Position numbers and translations under genes: made by a program. DNA of 64,000 nucleotides from Pseudomonas baltica (lineage in GTDB: Bacteria > Pseudomonadota > Gammaproteobacteria > Pseudomonadales > Pseudomonadaceae). The stretch is from the NCBI RefSeq assembly GCF_014235765.1, contig NZ_JACMYH010000001.1:372001-436000 (forward strand), read 5' to 3'. The notes beneath the pieces were generated by a model. It did not search any database. It had not been told where the DNA came from and was given only the letters and a program-made list of their open reading frames with translations. How positions within the stretch are numbered: position 1 is the first letter of the stretch; each line of letters starts with the position of its first letter. Positions 16,741-26,182 of the stretch are shown here, in pieces.

Positions 16741-18899
16741 TCTTCGACATCCCGGTGCAGTTCGAACATCAGCATCGAGCGACCGGTCACCTGGAATTCG
16801 CTGCCGAATTCCAGACGCTCATGCTCACCCAGGTCCGGGCGGTTGGTGTCGATGCGGCAATTCCAGTATTCACCTTCCGGTACTTCGGGAAGGGTGAAGT
16901 TGACGACGTCATGGTGAGCATTGACGATCAGCAGCAGGGTCGCATCGGCGCCCGGTTTGCGAATGCCACTGGGCTGCGCGCGGCCATCGAGCATCATCCC
17001 CAGGCAGCGGCCATGGGCGTCTTCCCATTGCTCGGCGGTCATCTCGTTGCCCAGCGGGTCAAGCCAGGTCACGTCCTTGACGCCGATGGCTTCGTTGTAC
17101 TCGCCGACCAGAAAGCGATTGCGGCGCAGGATCGGGTAGCTGTTGCGCAGCTTGATCAGGCGTTTGACGAAACGCAGCAGGCCCTTGCCGTCTTCGTCGA
17201 GCTCCCAGTTGACCCAGCCGATCTCGCTGTCCTGGCAGTAGGCATTGTTGTTGCCACCCTGCGTGCGCGAGAACTCGTCGCCGGCGACGATCATCGGCGT
17301 ACCTTGGGAGAACAACAGGGTGGTAAAGAAGTTGCGCATCTGGCGCAGGCGCAGTTCGATGATTTCCGGATCGTCACTGGGGCCTTCGACACCGTGGTTC
17401 CAGGAGACGTTGTTACTGGTGCCGTCCTGGTTGTCTTCGTCGTTGTCTTCGTTGTGCTTGTCGTTGTACGACACCAGGTCGCGCAGGGTGAAGCCATCGT
17501 GCGCAGTGATGAAGTTGACCGAAGAATAGGGCCGGCGACCGCGCTGGTTGAACATGTCGCCCGAGCCGGTCATGCGCGCGGCGAAGTCGGCAAGCTGGCC
17601 GTCGTCACCTTTCCAGAACGCCCGTACGGTGTCGCGGAAGCGATCGTTCCATTCGGCCCAACCCGGCGCGAAGCCGCCCACCTGATAACCACCGGGGCCA
17701 CAGTCCCACGGCTCGGCGATGAGCTTCACCGAGCGCAGCACCGGGTCCTGGCGACAGGCGACGAGGAAGCTGTGCCGTTCCGAAAAGCCGTCGTGGTAGC
17801 GGCCGAGGATGGTTGCCAGGTCGAAGCGGAAGCCGTCGACGTGCATTTCCGAGGCCCAGTAGCGCAGCGAGTCAGTGACCATCTGCAACACGCAGGGATG
17901 GCTCAGGTCCAGCGTGTTGCCGGTGCCTGAGTCGTTGATGTAATAGCGCTTGTTCTCGGGCATCAAGCGATAGTAGGAAGCGTTGTCGATGCCGCGCATC
18001 GACAGCGTCGGCCCTTGCTCGTTGCCTTCGGCGGTGTGGTTGTAGACCACGTCGAGAATGACTTCCAGGCCGGCGTCGTGCAGGTGCGCGATCATCTCCT
18101 TGAACTCGGCTATCTTGCCGCTGGCGATGTAGCGCGAATGCGGCGCGAAGAACGCAATGCTGTTGTAGCCCCAGTAGTTGTTGAGGCCTTTCTGCAACAG
18201 GTGCTGGTCGTTGACGAAGCCATGGATCGGCAGCAACTCGATCGACGTCACCCCCAGGTTCTTCAGGTGGTCGACCACTTCCGGCACGGCGAGGCCGGCG
18301 AAGGTCCCGCGCAGGGACTCAGGCACGGCAGGGTGCTGCATGGTCAGGCCGCGCACATGGGCCTCGTAGAAGATGGTCTTGTCCCACGGCACACTGACGC
18401 GATGGTCACGGCCCCAGGTGTAGGCCGGGTCGATGACTTTGCTCTTCGGCACGAACGGAGCGCTGTCGCGTTCATCGAAACTGAGGTCACCATCGGGATG
18501 GCCGATGGTATAGCCGAACAGGGCCTCGGACCACTTGAGTTCGCCTACCAGCTGCTTGGCATAGGGGTCGATCAGCAGCTTGTTGGGGTTGAAACGGTGG
18601 CCGTTCTCGGGGTCGTAAGGGCCATGCACACGGTAGCCGTAGATCAGCCCTGGGTGGGCGTCGGGCAAGTAGCCGTGGTAGATCTCGTCGGTGTACTCGG
18701 GCAACTCGATGCGCTCGATTTCCTCTTCGCCACTGGCATCGAAGATGCAAAGTTCGACCTTGGTGGCATTGGCGGAAAACAGCGCGAAGTTCACACCCAG
18801 ACCGGTCCAGGTGGCGCCAAGCGGGAAGGGCAGGCCTTCGCGAATACGCGACGGTTCGGTCGGTTCTGGCGCGGGTGCAGCTTTCTTGTGCGGACTCAT
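16737..18899 (-). CDS. glgX: Glycogen debranching enzyme (isoamylase type)
   Basis: GlgX (GH13_11) hydrolyses alpha-1,6 branches, preferring short stubs. The 720-residue protein has an N-terminal CBM48-like domain (PLGATWTGLGVNFALFSANA) and the barrel with NYWGYNSIAFFAPHSRY, nucleophile in GFRFDLATI (Asp near 360), acid/base in IAEPWDCGPGGY (Glu near 396) and NFITAHDGFTLRDL. The start at 18899 has AAGGA seven bases upstream; an in-frame ATG at 18929 lacks this. It heads a unit with the flavoprotein, PIG-L and methyltransferase genes, each overlapping by ATGA. The 222 bases upstream, back to the DUF2934 gene, may hold its own promoter. Confidence 0.96.
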   Translation of the reverse strand: MSPHKKAAPAPEPTEPSRIREGLPFPLGATWTGLGVNFALFSANATKVELCIFDASGEEEIERIELPEYTDEIYHGYLPDAHPGLIYGYRVHGPYDPENGHRFNPNKLLIDPYAKQLVGELKWSEALFGYTIGHPDGDLSFDERDSAPFVPKSKVIDPAYTWGRDHRVSVPWDKTIFYEAHVRGLTMQHPAVPESLRGTFAGLAVPEVVDHLKNLGVTSIELLPIHGFVNDQHLLQKGLNNYWGYNSIAFFAPHSRYIASGKIAEFKEMIAHLHDAGLEVILDVVYNHTAEGNEQGPTLSMRGIDNASYYRLMPENKRYYINDSGTGNTLDLSHPCVLQMVTDSLRYWASEMHVDGFRFDLATILGRYHDGFSERHSFLVACRQDPVLRSVKLIAEPWDCGPGGYQVGGFAPGWAEWNDRFRDTVRAFWKGDDGQLADFAARMTGSGDMFNQRGRRPYSSVNFITAHDGFTLRDLVSYNDKHNEDNDEDNQDGTSNNVSWNHGVEGPSDDPEIIELRLRQMRNFFTTLLFSQGTPMIVAGDEFSRTQGGNNNAYCQDSEIGWVNWELDEDGKGLLRFVKRLIKLRNSYPILRRNRFLVGEYNEAIGVKDVTWLDPLGNEMTAEQWEDAHGRCLGMMLDGRAQPSGIRKPGADATLLLIVNAHHDVVNFTLPEVPEGEYWNCRIDTNRPDLGEHERLEFGSEFQVTGRSMLMFELHRDVEE

Positions 18900-19121
18900 G
18901 GTCGATCCTTGCTCTTGGTTTGCACGCATACGGCGCAGGCAGATGTCATAGCATCATCGGTGTCTTCAGAGTCGGGAGGTGCTGAGGCAGGCAACGGGTC
19001 GGTGAACGTGCCGTCCGGGTGACGGGCACGTGAAGTTCGGTAACTGCAGCCATCCAGCCCTGGGGCTGGACCGACGGAAGATGTGCCCGCGTGCCAGGTA
19101 GCGGCAGTACGCGGGCGGGTG

Positions 19122-19472
19122 TCACTTTGCGGTGGGCTTTTTCGGTGGACGCGGCTTCTTCGGTGCCGGTGGCTTGCCAGCACCGTCGGCCTTGGCGGCG
19201 GGATCCGCTGCTGCATCGGCTGGGTCAGCAGCCTTGCCCGGGGCCTTGGGTTTGGCAGCAGGACCCTCGCCAGCTGGCTTGGGCTTGGGCTGAGCGGCCG
19301 CCTTGGGCTTGGCCGCAGCTTTGCCCTTGGCGGGCTTGGAAGGCGCTAGCGCCTCAGCCTCGGCCAGCTTGCGTGCCATCTCCCAATGGCGCTCGTCCTG
19401 CCCTTCGGGCTGACCTTCGGATTCCCAGATCTGATAGGCGAATTCGCGGACTCGTTTATCGTCGGCACTCAT
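19122..19472 (-). CDS. DUF2934 protein with Lys/Ala/Pro-rich tail
   Basis: 116 residues in two parts. Residues 1-40 are a DUF2934 domain: the RVREFAYQIWESEGQPEG and HWEMARKLAEAE motifs form a short helical module found in many small proteobacterial proteins. Residues 45-116 are a low-complexity, strongly basic tail of Lys, Ala and Pro (AAKPKAAAQPKPKP-like repeats) that resembles histone H1-type or AlgP-type tails and could contact DNA or polyanions. It lies only 14 bases after the treY stop on the same strand, so it belongs to the glgA-treZ-malQ-treY transcript. Its part in glucan or trehalose metabolism is not known. Confidence 0.82.
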   Translation of the reverse strand: MSADDKRVREFAYQIWESEGQPEGQDERHWEMARKLAEAEALAPSKPAKGKAAAKPKAAAQPKPKPAGEGPAAKPKAPGKAADPADAAADPAAKADGAGKPPAPKKPRPPKKPTAK

Positions 19473-19486
19473 TTCAACGCTCCTTA

Positions 19487-22276
19487 TTACAGCTCACTTT
19501 GTAGGAAGAGATTGACGGGAAACTCTTTCAGCGCAGTGCTCACCAACAATTCCTTCTCTGCTGTGACTGCGTGGTCGGAGAAAAGTCCCTTCAATGTAGC
19601 CCCGGATTGCACCGATGGCAAAACGACACGGGTGTCGCCCCAAGCGCTGGCATCGATCAAAGGCGTCTGGGCATCGGCCAACAGGCCGCTGGCCAGACGG
19701 GGCACGATCACTATGGCCGTCGTGCCGTCCAGTACGCGAGCGAACGCGTGAATGCGATCGGCATGCACACCCTGGACGTCGAGCTTCTGGTAGCTGCCGT
19801 CCCGGAATAGCGCCGGGTGTGCGGCACGCGCCTGAAGCGTGCGCTGGATCATGGCCTGCTTGATGCGACCATCGTGCCAGTCTTGCAGCAATTCGCTGAC
19901 CGCAGGGCGGGCATCGAGCGAATGTTCGCGTGCGGCGTAATCCACCGGACGACGGTTATCCGGATCGACCAGGCTGAAATCCCAGTACTCGGCGCCCTGA
20001 TACAGATCGGGGATGCCGGGCACGGTCATGCGCAGCAGGGTTTGCGCCAGGCTGTCCAGCGCGCCGCTGGGCGCAATGGTGCGACTGGCGGCGGCAATGG
20101 CATCGCGCAGCGGGCGACCCTTGTCGCTCAGCAGCAATTGCTCGAGAAAGTCGCGGCAGGCTGTTTCGTAGGCCTCGTTCGGCGCACTCCAGCTGCTGAT
20201 CAGCTTGGCTTCGCGCAACGCCTTCTGCTGCCATTGGTACAGGCGCTCGGCGTAGGCGGTCAGGCCTTCGACGTCGTCACTGCGCAGGTCCAGCGGCCAG
20301 CTGCCCAGCAGTGCCTGGTAAAGCATCAGCTCGTCGCCACCACTCGGTGCATGGCCGTCGCCGAAGGCACTGCGCAGGGGCGCAGCCAGCTCCAGCCATT
20401 GCTGCACTTGCTCGACGTACCAGGGTGCGCGCTCGCTGAGCACGGCCAGGCGCGTACGGGTGTCTTCGCCACGCTTGTGGTCGTGGGTGGCAGTGGCCAG
20501 CAGATTGTCCGGGAAATGCTCGAGGCGCTGCTGACAGGCCTGGTCGAACGCTTCCGGGGTGCCGGCGAACAGTTCGGTCTCGAAACCGACGTCGTTGCGC
20601 GAAAGCAATACGGCAGAGCGGTAGAATGCAGTGTCCTCGACAGCCTTGGCCGCCGCCGGCGATGTCAGTTGCTGGAAGCGCACGCAGGCGTGGCGAATCA
20701 GCTTGCGTCGACGGCCGATGGGCAGCGCGCGCCAGCGTTCGCCACCCAGCCAGCGCTGCAGGTAATCGAGTACCGGCCAGTCGGCTTCGCCCAACGTACC
20801 GCGTGCGCCGTCCATAGCCTTCTGGAAGAAAGCTTCGTCTTCAGCCGGGCGTCCGCACGGGTTGATATAGGTACGGTACACCGGGAAGTGCACGATCAGC
20901 TCTTGCAGCGCTCGGCGGATGGCGCCCAGGGTCAGGTCGCGGCTCATCAAGTCGCCGCGGGCCACTTGCAGCAAGGCCTGGGCCACGGACTCGAAATCGC
21001 CGGCGAGGGAACCGTTGAGTACCAGGTTGCGAGCCACGTGGGCTTCTTCGATGAACTCGCTGGGGCGGCCACTGACGCGGCTCCACAGCTCGCCCAGTGG
21101 CTGCTCGCCGTCAGGATCATGCTGCAGCAACGACACCTGGTTCATGAACTCGTAGCCGGTGGTGCCATCGACCTGCCAGTCACGGTGCAGTGTTTCGCCT
21201 GCGCCCAGAATCTTCTCGACGTAGATCGGTACGTGATCGATGCGCGCGGACTCCGGGCGCTGCTGCAACAGGGCGTTGACCCGACGTCGCAGTTTGCGCG
21301 AGTAGCCACGCGGGTCGGCCAGGCCGTCGATATGGTCGATACGCAAGCCGTCCACCAGGCCTGCGCCGATCAGTTCGAAGATCTTCGCGTGGGTCGCTTC
21401 GAATACCGCCGGCCGCTCGACACGCAGGCCGCCCAATTCGTTGACGTCGAAGAAGCGCCGCCAGTTGATGTCGTCACCGGCGGTGCGCCAGCTTGCCAGG
21501 CGATAGGATTGTCGCTCCAGCAGCTCGTGCAGGCGGTTGAAGCCTTCGTCGCTGGTGGCATCGAACTGGGCCAGGGAGGCTTTAATGCCATCGTTCAGGC
21601 CGCCGCTGGCGACACGGGTCGCCAGGTCGGCTTGCAGCGCGCGAGCCTCGCCGTACGCGTCGTCGCTGCCATGCAGATTGGCGAAGCGCGCGCCCAACTC
21701 GCTGACCGGTGCATTGCCCGACGCCGCCAGGATGTGCGGGTAGTCGATCGGACAGATCGGAAAGCGATGCTCGTAGTGCTCGACGAAAAAGCTGCCTTGC
21801 TCCGCGTCGAACTTGAGCACCAGTTCACCGCCCTGCAGGGCCGCGCCGTAGTCACTGCCGAGAAAGGGCAACAGCAACTGGCCTTCGAGCAATGGGTCGG
21901 GCGAGTGCCACTGAATGTCGAAGAACTCCGAATACGGGCTGCGACGCCCCCACTCGAGCAGGTCGAGCCACCACGGGTTGTGCGCACCCCCCACGGCCAT
22001 GTGATTGGACACGATGTCGAGGATGAAACCCATGTCCTGCTCGCGCAGCGCTGCGATCAGCCGCTCCAGCGCGGGCTGGCCACCCAGTTCGGGGTTGACC
22101 TGGGTCGGGTCGACGACGTCGTAGCCGTGCATCGAGCCGGGGCGGGCCTTGAGAATGGGAGACGCGTACACATGGCTGATGCCGAGCCGGGAAAAATACG
22201 GCACCAGGCGAGCGGCATCATCCAGGGTGAAATCCTTGTGCAACTGCAGCCGAACGCTGGCCGTCATTTTTTTCAT
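19487..22276 (-). CDS. treY: Maltooligosyl trehalose synthase
   Basis: TreY (GH13_26) converts the reducing-end alpha-1,4 bond of a linear glucan into an alpha,alpha-1,1 bond, making maltooligosyl-trehalose. The 929-residue length is normal. The start of the barrel is diagnostic: FSRLGISHVYASPILKARPGS and GYDVVDPTQVNPELGG; further motifs are ILDIVSNHMAVGG, the nucleophile in LRIDHIDGLADPRGY and YVEKILGAGE for the acid/base. The C-terminal VPGIPDLYQGAEYWDFSLVDPDNRRPVDY is typical. The start at 22276 overlaps the malQ stop (ATGA); a second ATG three codons in is possible. TreZ, two genes upstream, cleaves its product to free trehalose. Confidence 0.96.
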   Translation of the reverse strand: MKKMTASVRLQLHKDFTLDDAARLVPYFSRLGISHVYASPILKARPGSMHGYDVVDPTQVNPELGGQPALERLIAALREQDMGFILDIVSNHMAVGGAHNPWWLDLLEWGRRSPYSEFFDIQWHSPDPLLEGQLLLPFLGSDYGAALQGGELVLKFDAEQGSFFVEHYEHRFPICPIDYPHILAASGNAPVSELGARFANLHGSDDAYGEARALQADLATRVASGGLNDGIKASLAQFDATSDEGFNRLHELLERQSYRLASWRTAGDDINWRRFFDVNELGGLRVERPAVFEATHAKIFELIGAGLVDGLRIDHIDGLADPRGYSRKLRRRVNALLQQRPESARIDHVPIYVEKILGAGETLHRDWQVDGTTGYEFMNQVSLLQHDPDGEQPLGELWSRVSGRPSEFIEEAHVARNLVLNGSLAGDFESVAQALLQVARGDLMSRDLTLGAIRRALQELIVHFPVYRTYINPCGRPAEDEAFFQKAMDGARGTLGEADWPVLDYLQRWLGGERWRALPIGRRRKLIRHACVRFQQLTSPAAAKAVEDTAFYRSAVLLSRNDVGFETELFAGTPEAFDQACQQRLEHFPDNLLATATHDHKRGEDTRTRLAVLSERAPWYVEQVQQWLELAAPLRSAFGDGHAPSGGDELMLYQALLGSWPLDLRSDDVEGLTAYAERLYQWQQKALREAKLISSWSAPNEAYETACRDFLEQLLLSDKGRPLRDAIAAASRTIAPSGALDSLAQTLLRMTVPGIPDLYQGAEYWDFSLVDPDNRRPVDYAAREHSLDARPAVSELLQDWHDGRIKQAMIQRTLQARAAHPALFRDGSYQKLDVQGVHADRIHAFARVLDGTTAIVIVPRLASGLLADAQTPLIDASAWGDTRVVLPSVQSGATLKGLFSDHAVTAEKELLVSTALKEFPVNLFLQSEL

Positions 22277-24357
22277 CGGTAACGCTCACTGGCTTGTTGG
22301 CGGGCGCAGGCCAGCAGCTCTAGGCGTCTGGCAGCGTCTTCATCGTCGAGAAGATTCTGGGCATGGGCGCTGTAGCGGCGGCGCCAATTGGGATGACTGT
22401 CTATGGTGCCCGGCAGGTTGGCCTGTTCCTCGATACCCAAGGCATCGTCGATCGGCAGCAATACCAGCGGAGCAGGGGTCTGGCCAAGGAAGCGGGTACT
22501 GGCGTCGATCATCGCATCGATGTCGTCCACGCCCTCCACCTGGCTCTGCTGCAGTTCGTGTGCAAGCACCTGGCGCAAAGCGCGACGCTCGTGTTCGCGG
22601 GTCTCGCGCCAGTGTTTCTCGGTCGGCTCGTCGATCAGTTCCAGGTCGCGGTTCCAATCGATGTCACGCCCGCGCCACCAACCGTTGAGGGTCGGCAGGT
22701 CGTGGGTGGTCGAGGTGGCCAGGGCGTTATCTGGCCACGCTTGATTCTCGATGAACACGCCGTCGTTCTGTTCGAACAGCAGCACGCGCATCCCCAGCAT
22801 CTGCCGGGCTGCCAGCTTCTCACGCAAGCCATCGGGCACCGTGCCGAGGTCTTCGCCCAGCACCACGGCCTGGTGACGGTGGGATTCGAGCGCGAGCAGG
22901 CGCAGCATGTCGTCGATGGGAAACTGCAGGTAGGCACCTTCGCCGGGCTTGGCGTCGGCCGGAATCAGCCACAGGCGCTGCAGGCCCATGATGTGATCGA
23001 TGCGCAGGCCACCGGCATGGGCGAAATTGGCCCGCAGCATCTCGATGAATGCGCGGAAGCCATTGCGCTGCAGACCCTCGGGCGAGAATGCCGAGATGCC
23101 CCAGCTTTGCCCCGAGCGATTCAGAATGTCAGGCGGCGCGCCCACGGTCAGGTCGGCGAGCAACTCGTCCTGACGGCTCCAGGCCTGGCTACCGGCGCCG
23201 TCGGCACCCACGGCAAGGTCGGCGATCAGACCGATCTTCATGCCGCTGCTGCGCGCCGCTTGCTGCACCTTGGCCAGGCAGCGGTCGATCAGCCATTGGC
23301 AGAATGCATGAAAGGCGATCTCATCGCAGTGGGCTGCAGCGAACTCGGCCACGGCCGTGCCGCGTGGGTCATGCCACTGCTGGGGCCACTGGCGCCAGTC
23401 CAGGCTTTCACCGCGAGCCTTGAAGTCGGCCTGCAAAGCCTCGTAGCGGCAGTGATTCTCCAGCGCTTCGCCACCGGTGTGGCGGAACGCGTTGAAATCC
23501 GCATTGAGGGGGTGTTCGTTCTGGCAGAAGCTGTCATAGAGCGCACGCAGCAAGCGCTGCTTGGCCCCGGCGGCAGCTGGCCAGTCCACCAAAGGCAACG
23601 CTTCCAGCGCGTGCAGGGTATCGCCCAACCTGGAAGTTTCGATAGCGGTGCGCACGGCGTCTTCACCGAGCACCGCGGCAGGTGCCGCGTACAGGCTGTT
23701 GAGAAACAGCCGGCTCGAAGGCGAGTAGGGGCTGTAGCGCGTGTTGTCGCTGCTGCTCATGGCGTGCATGGGGCTGATCGCCAAGGCATCGGCACCGCGC
23801 TCGCCGGCACTGCGCACCAGCGTTTCCAGGGCTTGGGTATCGCCGAAGCCGCCATCACCGCTGCGGCGCACTGCGTACAACTGAACACCCAGCCCCCAGG
23901 CGTGGGCGGTGTCCTGGCCATAGGCGTCGGCGACGCTGAAGCAGCGTGGTGGCGCTACAGCCAGGGTGAAATGCTGCTGCTCGATGTGCACGTCCTGATA
24001 ACCGACGGGCAGCAGGCCGGGCAGGGCGCCGTTTTTGTCCAGGCTCAGCGACAGCGTACTGCCGTCTTCCAGCTTGACTTCGCAGGCCGTACCCGGCTCG
24101 AAGAACCGCGCAAGATCGAGCGGCTGGCCGTGTTCGACCGTCAACAGTGGGGGCAGGCGATGCGACTGTGCCGTCTTGCGCAACTCGTCCAGGCTTTGCT
24201 CGACCTCTTGCACTGAATCGGCAGGATGGCCCAGGCCACGCAGCACCTTGCGCAGGACACCGTCGGCAACCGTCTGCGGCTTGCCATTGGCATCGGTCCA
24301 GTCGACGGCGATGCCGGCGCGCTCGGCAAGATCGTGGAGTTGGCGTTGTTCGGTCAT
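22273..24357 (-). CDS. malQ: 4-alpha-glucanotransferase (amylomaltase)
   Basis: MalQ (GH77) disproportionates maltooligosaccharides. The protein has 694 residues, with an N-terminal extension of the bacterial long type. Barrel motifs include WGLGVQLYAVRRSGDGGFGD, FSPEGLQRNGFRAFIEMLRANF, the nucleophile in LRIDHIMGLQRLW, the acid/base in VLGEDLGTVPDGLR and STTHDLPTLNGWW. Its ATG at 24357 overlaps the treZ stop and has GGAGA upstream; its own stop overlaps treY. In this operon it probably resizes chains left by GlgX and TreY/TreZ so that they can be used again. Confidence 0.95.
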   Translation of the reverse strand: MTEQRQLHDLAERAGIAVDWTDANGKPQTVADGVLRKVLRGLGHPADSVQEVEQSLDELRKTAQSHRLPPLLTVEHGQPLDLARFFEPGTACEVKLEDGSTLSLSLDKNGALPGLLPVGYQDVHIEQQHFTLAVAPPRCFSVADAYGQDTAHAWGLGVQLYAVRRSGDGGFGDTQALETLVRSAGERGADALAISPMHAMSSSDNTRYSPYSPSSRLFLNSLYAAPAAVLGEDAVRTAIETSRLGDTLHALEALPLVDWPAAAGAKQRLLRALYDSFCQNEHPLNADFNAFRHTGGEALENHCRYEALQADFKARGESLDWRQWPQQWHDPRGTAVAEFAAAHCDEIAFHAFCQWLIDRCLAKVQQAARSSGMKIGLIADLAVGADGAGSQAWSRQDELLADLTVGAPPDILNRSGQSWGISAFSPEGLQRNGFRAFIEMLRANFAHAGGLRIDHIMGLQRLWLIPADAKPGEGAYLQFPIDDMLRLLALESHRHQAVVLGEDLGTVPDGLREKLAARQMLGMRVLLFEQNDGVFIENQAWPDNALATSTTHDLPTLNGWWRGRDIDWNRDLELIDEPTEKHWRETREHERRALRQVLAHELQQSQVEGVDDIDAMIDASTRFLGQTPAPLVLLPIDDALGIEEQANLPGTIDSHPNWRRRYSAHAQNLLDDEDAARRLELLACARQQASERYR

Positions 24358-26147
24358 ACCGCTGTCTCCGAGTCACCCGCCGGAATCAAGCTGACCAGAG
24401 CGGTAAAGGCGGGCAGTCCTTGGTTCAGTACGGTGGTGGTGTCGTTCTGGGGCCGGCTGTCGAACAGCAGGTGTTCGGTCTGCAGATGGGCCGGCACGGT
24501 CGCCTCGCTCAGGTTCAGATCGATGCGCAACACGCTGCCATCGCCCATTCGCCATTTTGCCGTCACCGCCTTGTCGGCCAATACCTGCGCACCCAGTGAC
24601 TGGGCACCATCGAGCCGCGGCACGATCTCGTCGCGGCGCAAGGCCAGCAACTGGCGATACAACTGCACCCAGGCCCCGTCCTGGCGGAACTGGAATTCGG
24701 CGAAGTCCGGCCGCGACGCTTCGAACGTGCTGGCAGCGTTCGGATCGGGAATCTTCGCCCGGGTTGCTTCGTTGGCGAAGGCGTCGAACGCGGCAAACTC
24801 GGCGCGACGCCCCTCGCGGACCGCTTCGGCCAATTCGCCGTGGTGATCGGTGAAAAACAGGAACGGCTCGTCGGCGGCCCACTCGTCGCCCATGAACAGC
24901 ATGGGAATCATCGGAGACAGCAACAGCAAGGCAGTGGCGGCGCGCAGGGCCGGTTCGCTGCACAGCAGACTCAGGCGCTCACCCATGGCGCGGTTGCCGA
25001 TCTGGTCGTGGTTCTGCAGAAACAGCACGAAGGCAGTGGGCGGCAGATGACCGCTGGGTTCGCCACGCGATTCGCCCTTCTGGTTGGTATCGCCCTGATA
25101 GATGAAACCCTGACTCAGGCAACGCGCCAGCTTTTCGGTCGACTGTTCGCTGAAGTCGGCGTAGTACGCCTCGTCTTCGCCGGTCAGCAGTGCATGCAGC
25201 ACGTTATGACCGTCGTCGTTCCACTGCGCGTCGTAACCCTGCTCGAGCAGATGAGCCTGGTTGTGCTCGTTCTCCAGCATCAGCCAGACGTGTCGATCGG
25301 CGCCGACCTGCTCGCGCAGGGTGGTGGCCATCTCCTGCAGGAAGGTCGGGTCCTGAATGGCATGCACGGCGTCGAAGCGCAGGCCGTCGAAACGGTATTC
25401 GAGCAGCCACATGGCGGCGTTATCGATGAAGAAACTTCTTACCTCATCGCGGCGGAAGTCGATGGCATCGCCCCACGGGGTTTTCTTGTCGTGGCGGAAG
25501 AAGCCCTTGGCGTAGCGGCCAAGGTAATTGCCATCGGGGCCGAAGTGGTTGTAGACCACATCGAGGATTACCATCAGGCCATGGCCATGGGCGCAATCGA
25601 TCAAATGCTTGAGCTGTTCGGGTGTGCCGTAGGAGGCTTCCGGAGCATACGGCAGGACGCCGTCATACCCCCAGTTGCGTTCGCCCGGGAATTCGGCGAT
25701 GGGCATCAACTCGATCGCGGTGACGCCCAGGGCTGCAAGGCGTGCCAGGTGGGATTCGACACCGGCGTAGCCGCCCAGCGCACCCACGTGCAGTTCATAG
25801 ATGACCGCCTGGGACCATGGTCGGCCCAGCCAGCTGGTGTTCTGCCAACTGTAGGCCAGCGGGTCGACTACAAGGCTGGCTGAATGCACGTCGTCCTGCT
25901 GGGCGCGGGACGCCGGGTCAGGCACTGCCATCTCGCCATCGATATCGAAACGGTAGGCGGTACCGGCCGCGCACTTGTGTTCCAGGGTGAACCAGCCGTC
26001 GTTGCCGGCGAGCATGGGCAACGATTCGCCGTCGGCGACCTGCAGCCCGACCGAGAAAGCGTCCGGTGCCCACAATGCAAAGTGAGTGAGCCCGGAGTCC
26101 TGCATTACTGCACCGTGGGACCAGGTTTCAGTTTTCCGTGAAGGCAT
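24354..26147 (-). CDS. treZ: Maltooligosyl trehalose trehalohydrolase
   Basis: TreZ (GH13_10) hydrolyses maltooligosyl-trehalose to free trehalose and a shortened glucan. The 597 residues contain an N-terminal beta-domain (LTHFALWAPDAFSVGLQV), then the barrel with ELMPIAEFPGERNWGYDGV, ILDVVYNHFGPDGNYL, nucleophile in LRFDAVHAIQDPTFL (Asp near 259), acid/base in MLENEHNQ (Glu near 292) and FLQNHDQIGNRAMG. The start at 26147 is preferred because AGAGG lies eight bases upstream; an in-frame ATG at 26165 has no ribosome site. It follows glgA by 35 bases and overlaps malQ. Confidence 0.96.
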   Translation of the reverse strand: MPSRKTETWSHGAVMQDSGLTHFALWAPDAFSVGLQVADGESLPMLAGNDGWFTLEHKCAAGTAYRFDIDGEMAVPDPASRAQQDDVHSASLVVDPLAYSWQNTSWLGRPWSQAVIYELHVGALGGYAGVESHLARLAALGVTAIELMPIAEFPGERNWGYDGVLPYAPEASYGTPEQLKHLIDCAHGHGLMVILDVVYNHFGPDGNYLGRYAKGFFRHDKKTPWGDAIDFRRDEVRSFFIDNAAMWLLEYRFDGLRFDAVHAIQDPTFLQEMATTLREQVGADRHVWLMLENEHNQAHLLEQGYDAQWNDDGHNVLHALLTGEDEAYYADFSEQSTEKLARCLSQGFIYQGDTNQKGESRGEPSGHLPPTAFVLFLQNHDQIGNRAMGERLSLLCSEPALRAATALLLLSPMIPMLFMGDEWAADEPFLFFTDHHGELAEAVREGRRAEFAAFDAFANEATRAKIPDPNAASTFEASRPDFAEFQFRQDGAWVQLYRQLLALRRDEIVPRLDGAQSLGAQVLADKAVTAKWRMGDGSVLRIDLNLSEATVPAHLQTEHLLFDSRPQNDTTTVLNQGLPAFTALVSLIPAGDSETAV

Positions 26148-26182
26148 CGATGAAACCTCTTCCATTTATTGATTGATCGCCG

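Noticed and set aside
19817..22282. Long frame opposite treY
   Set aside because: Antisense shadow of a clear TreY gene with no recognisable domain.
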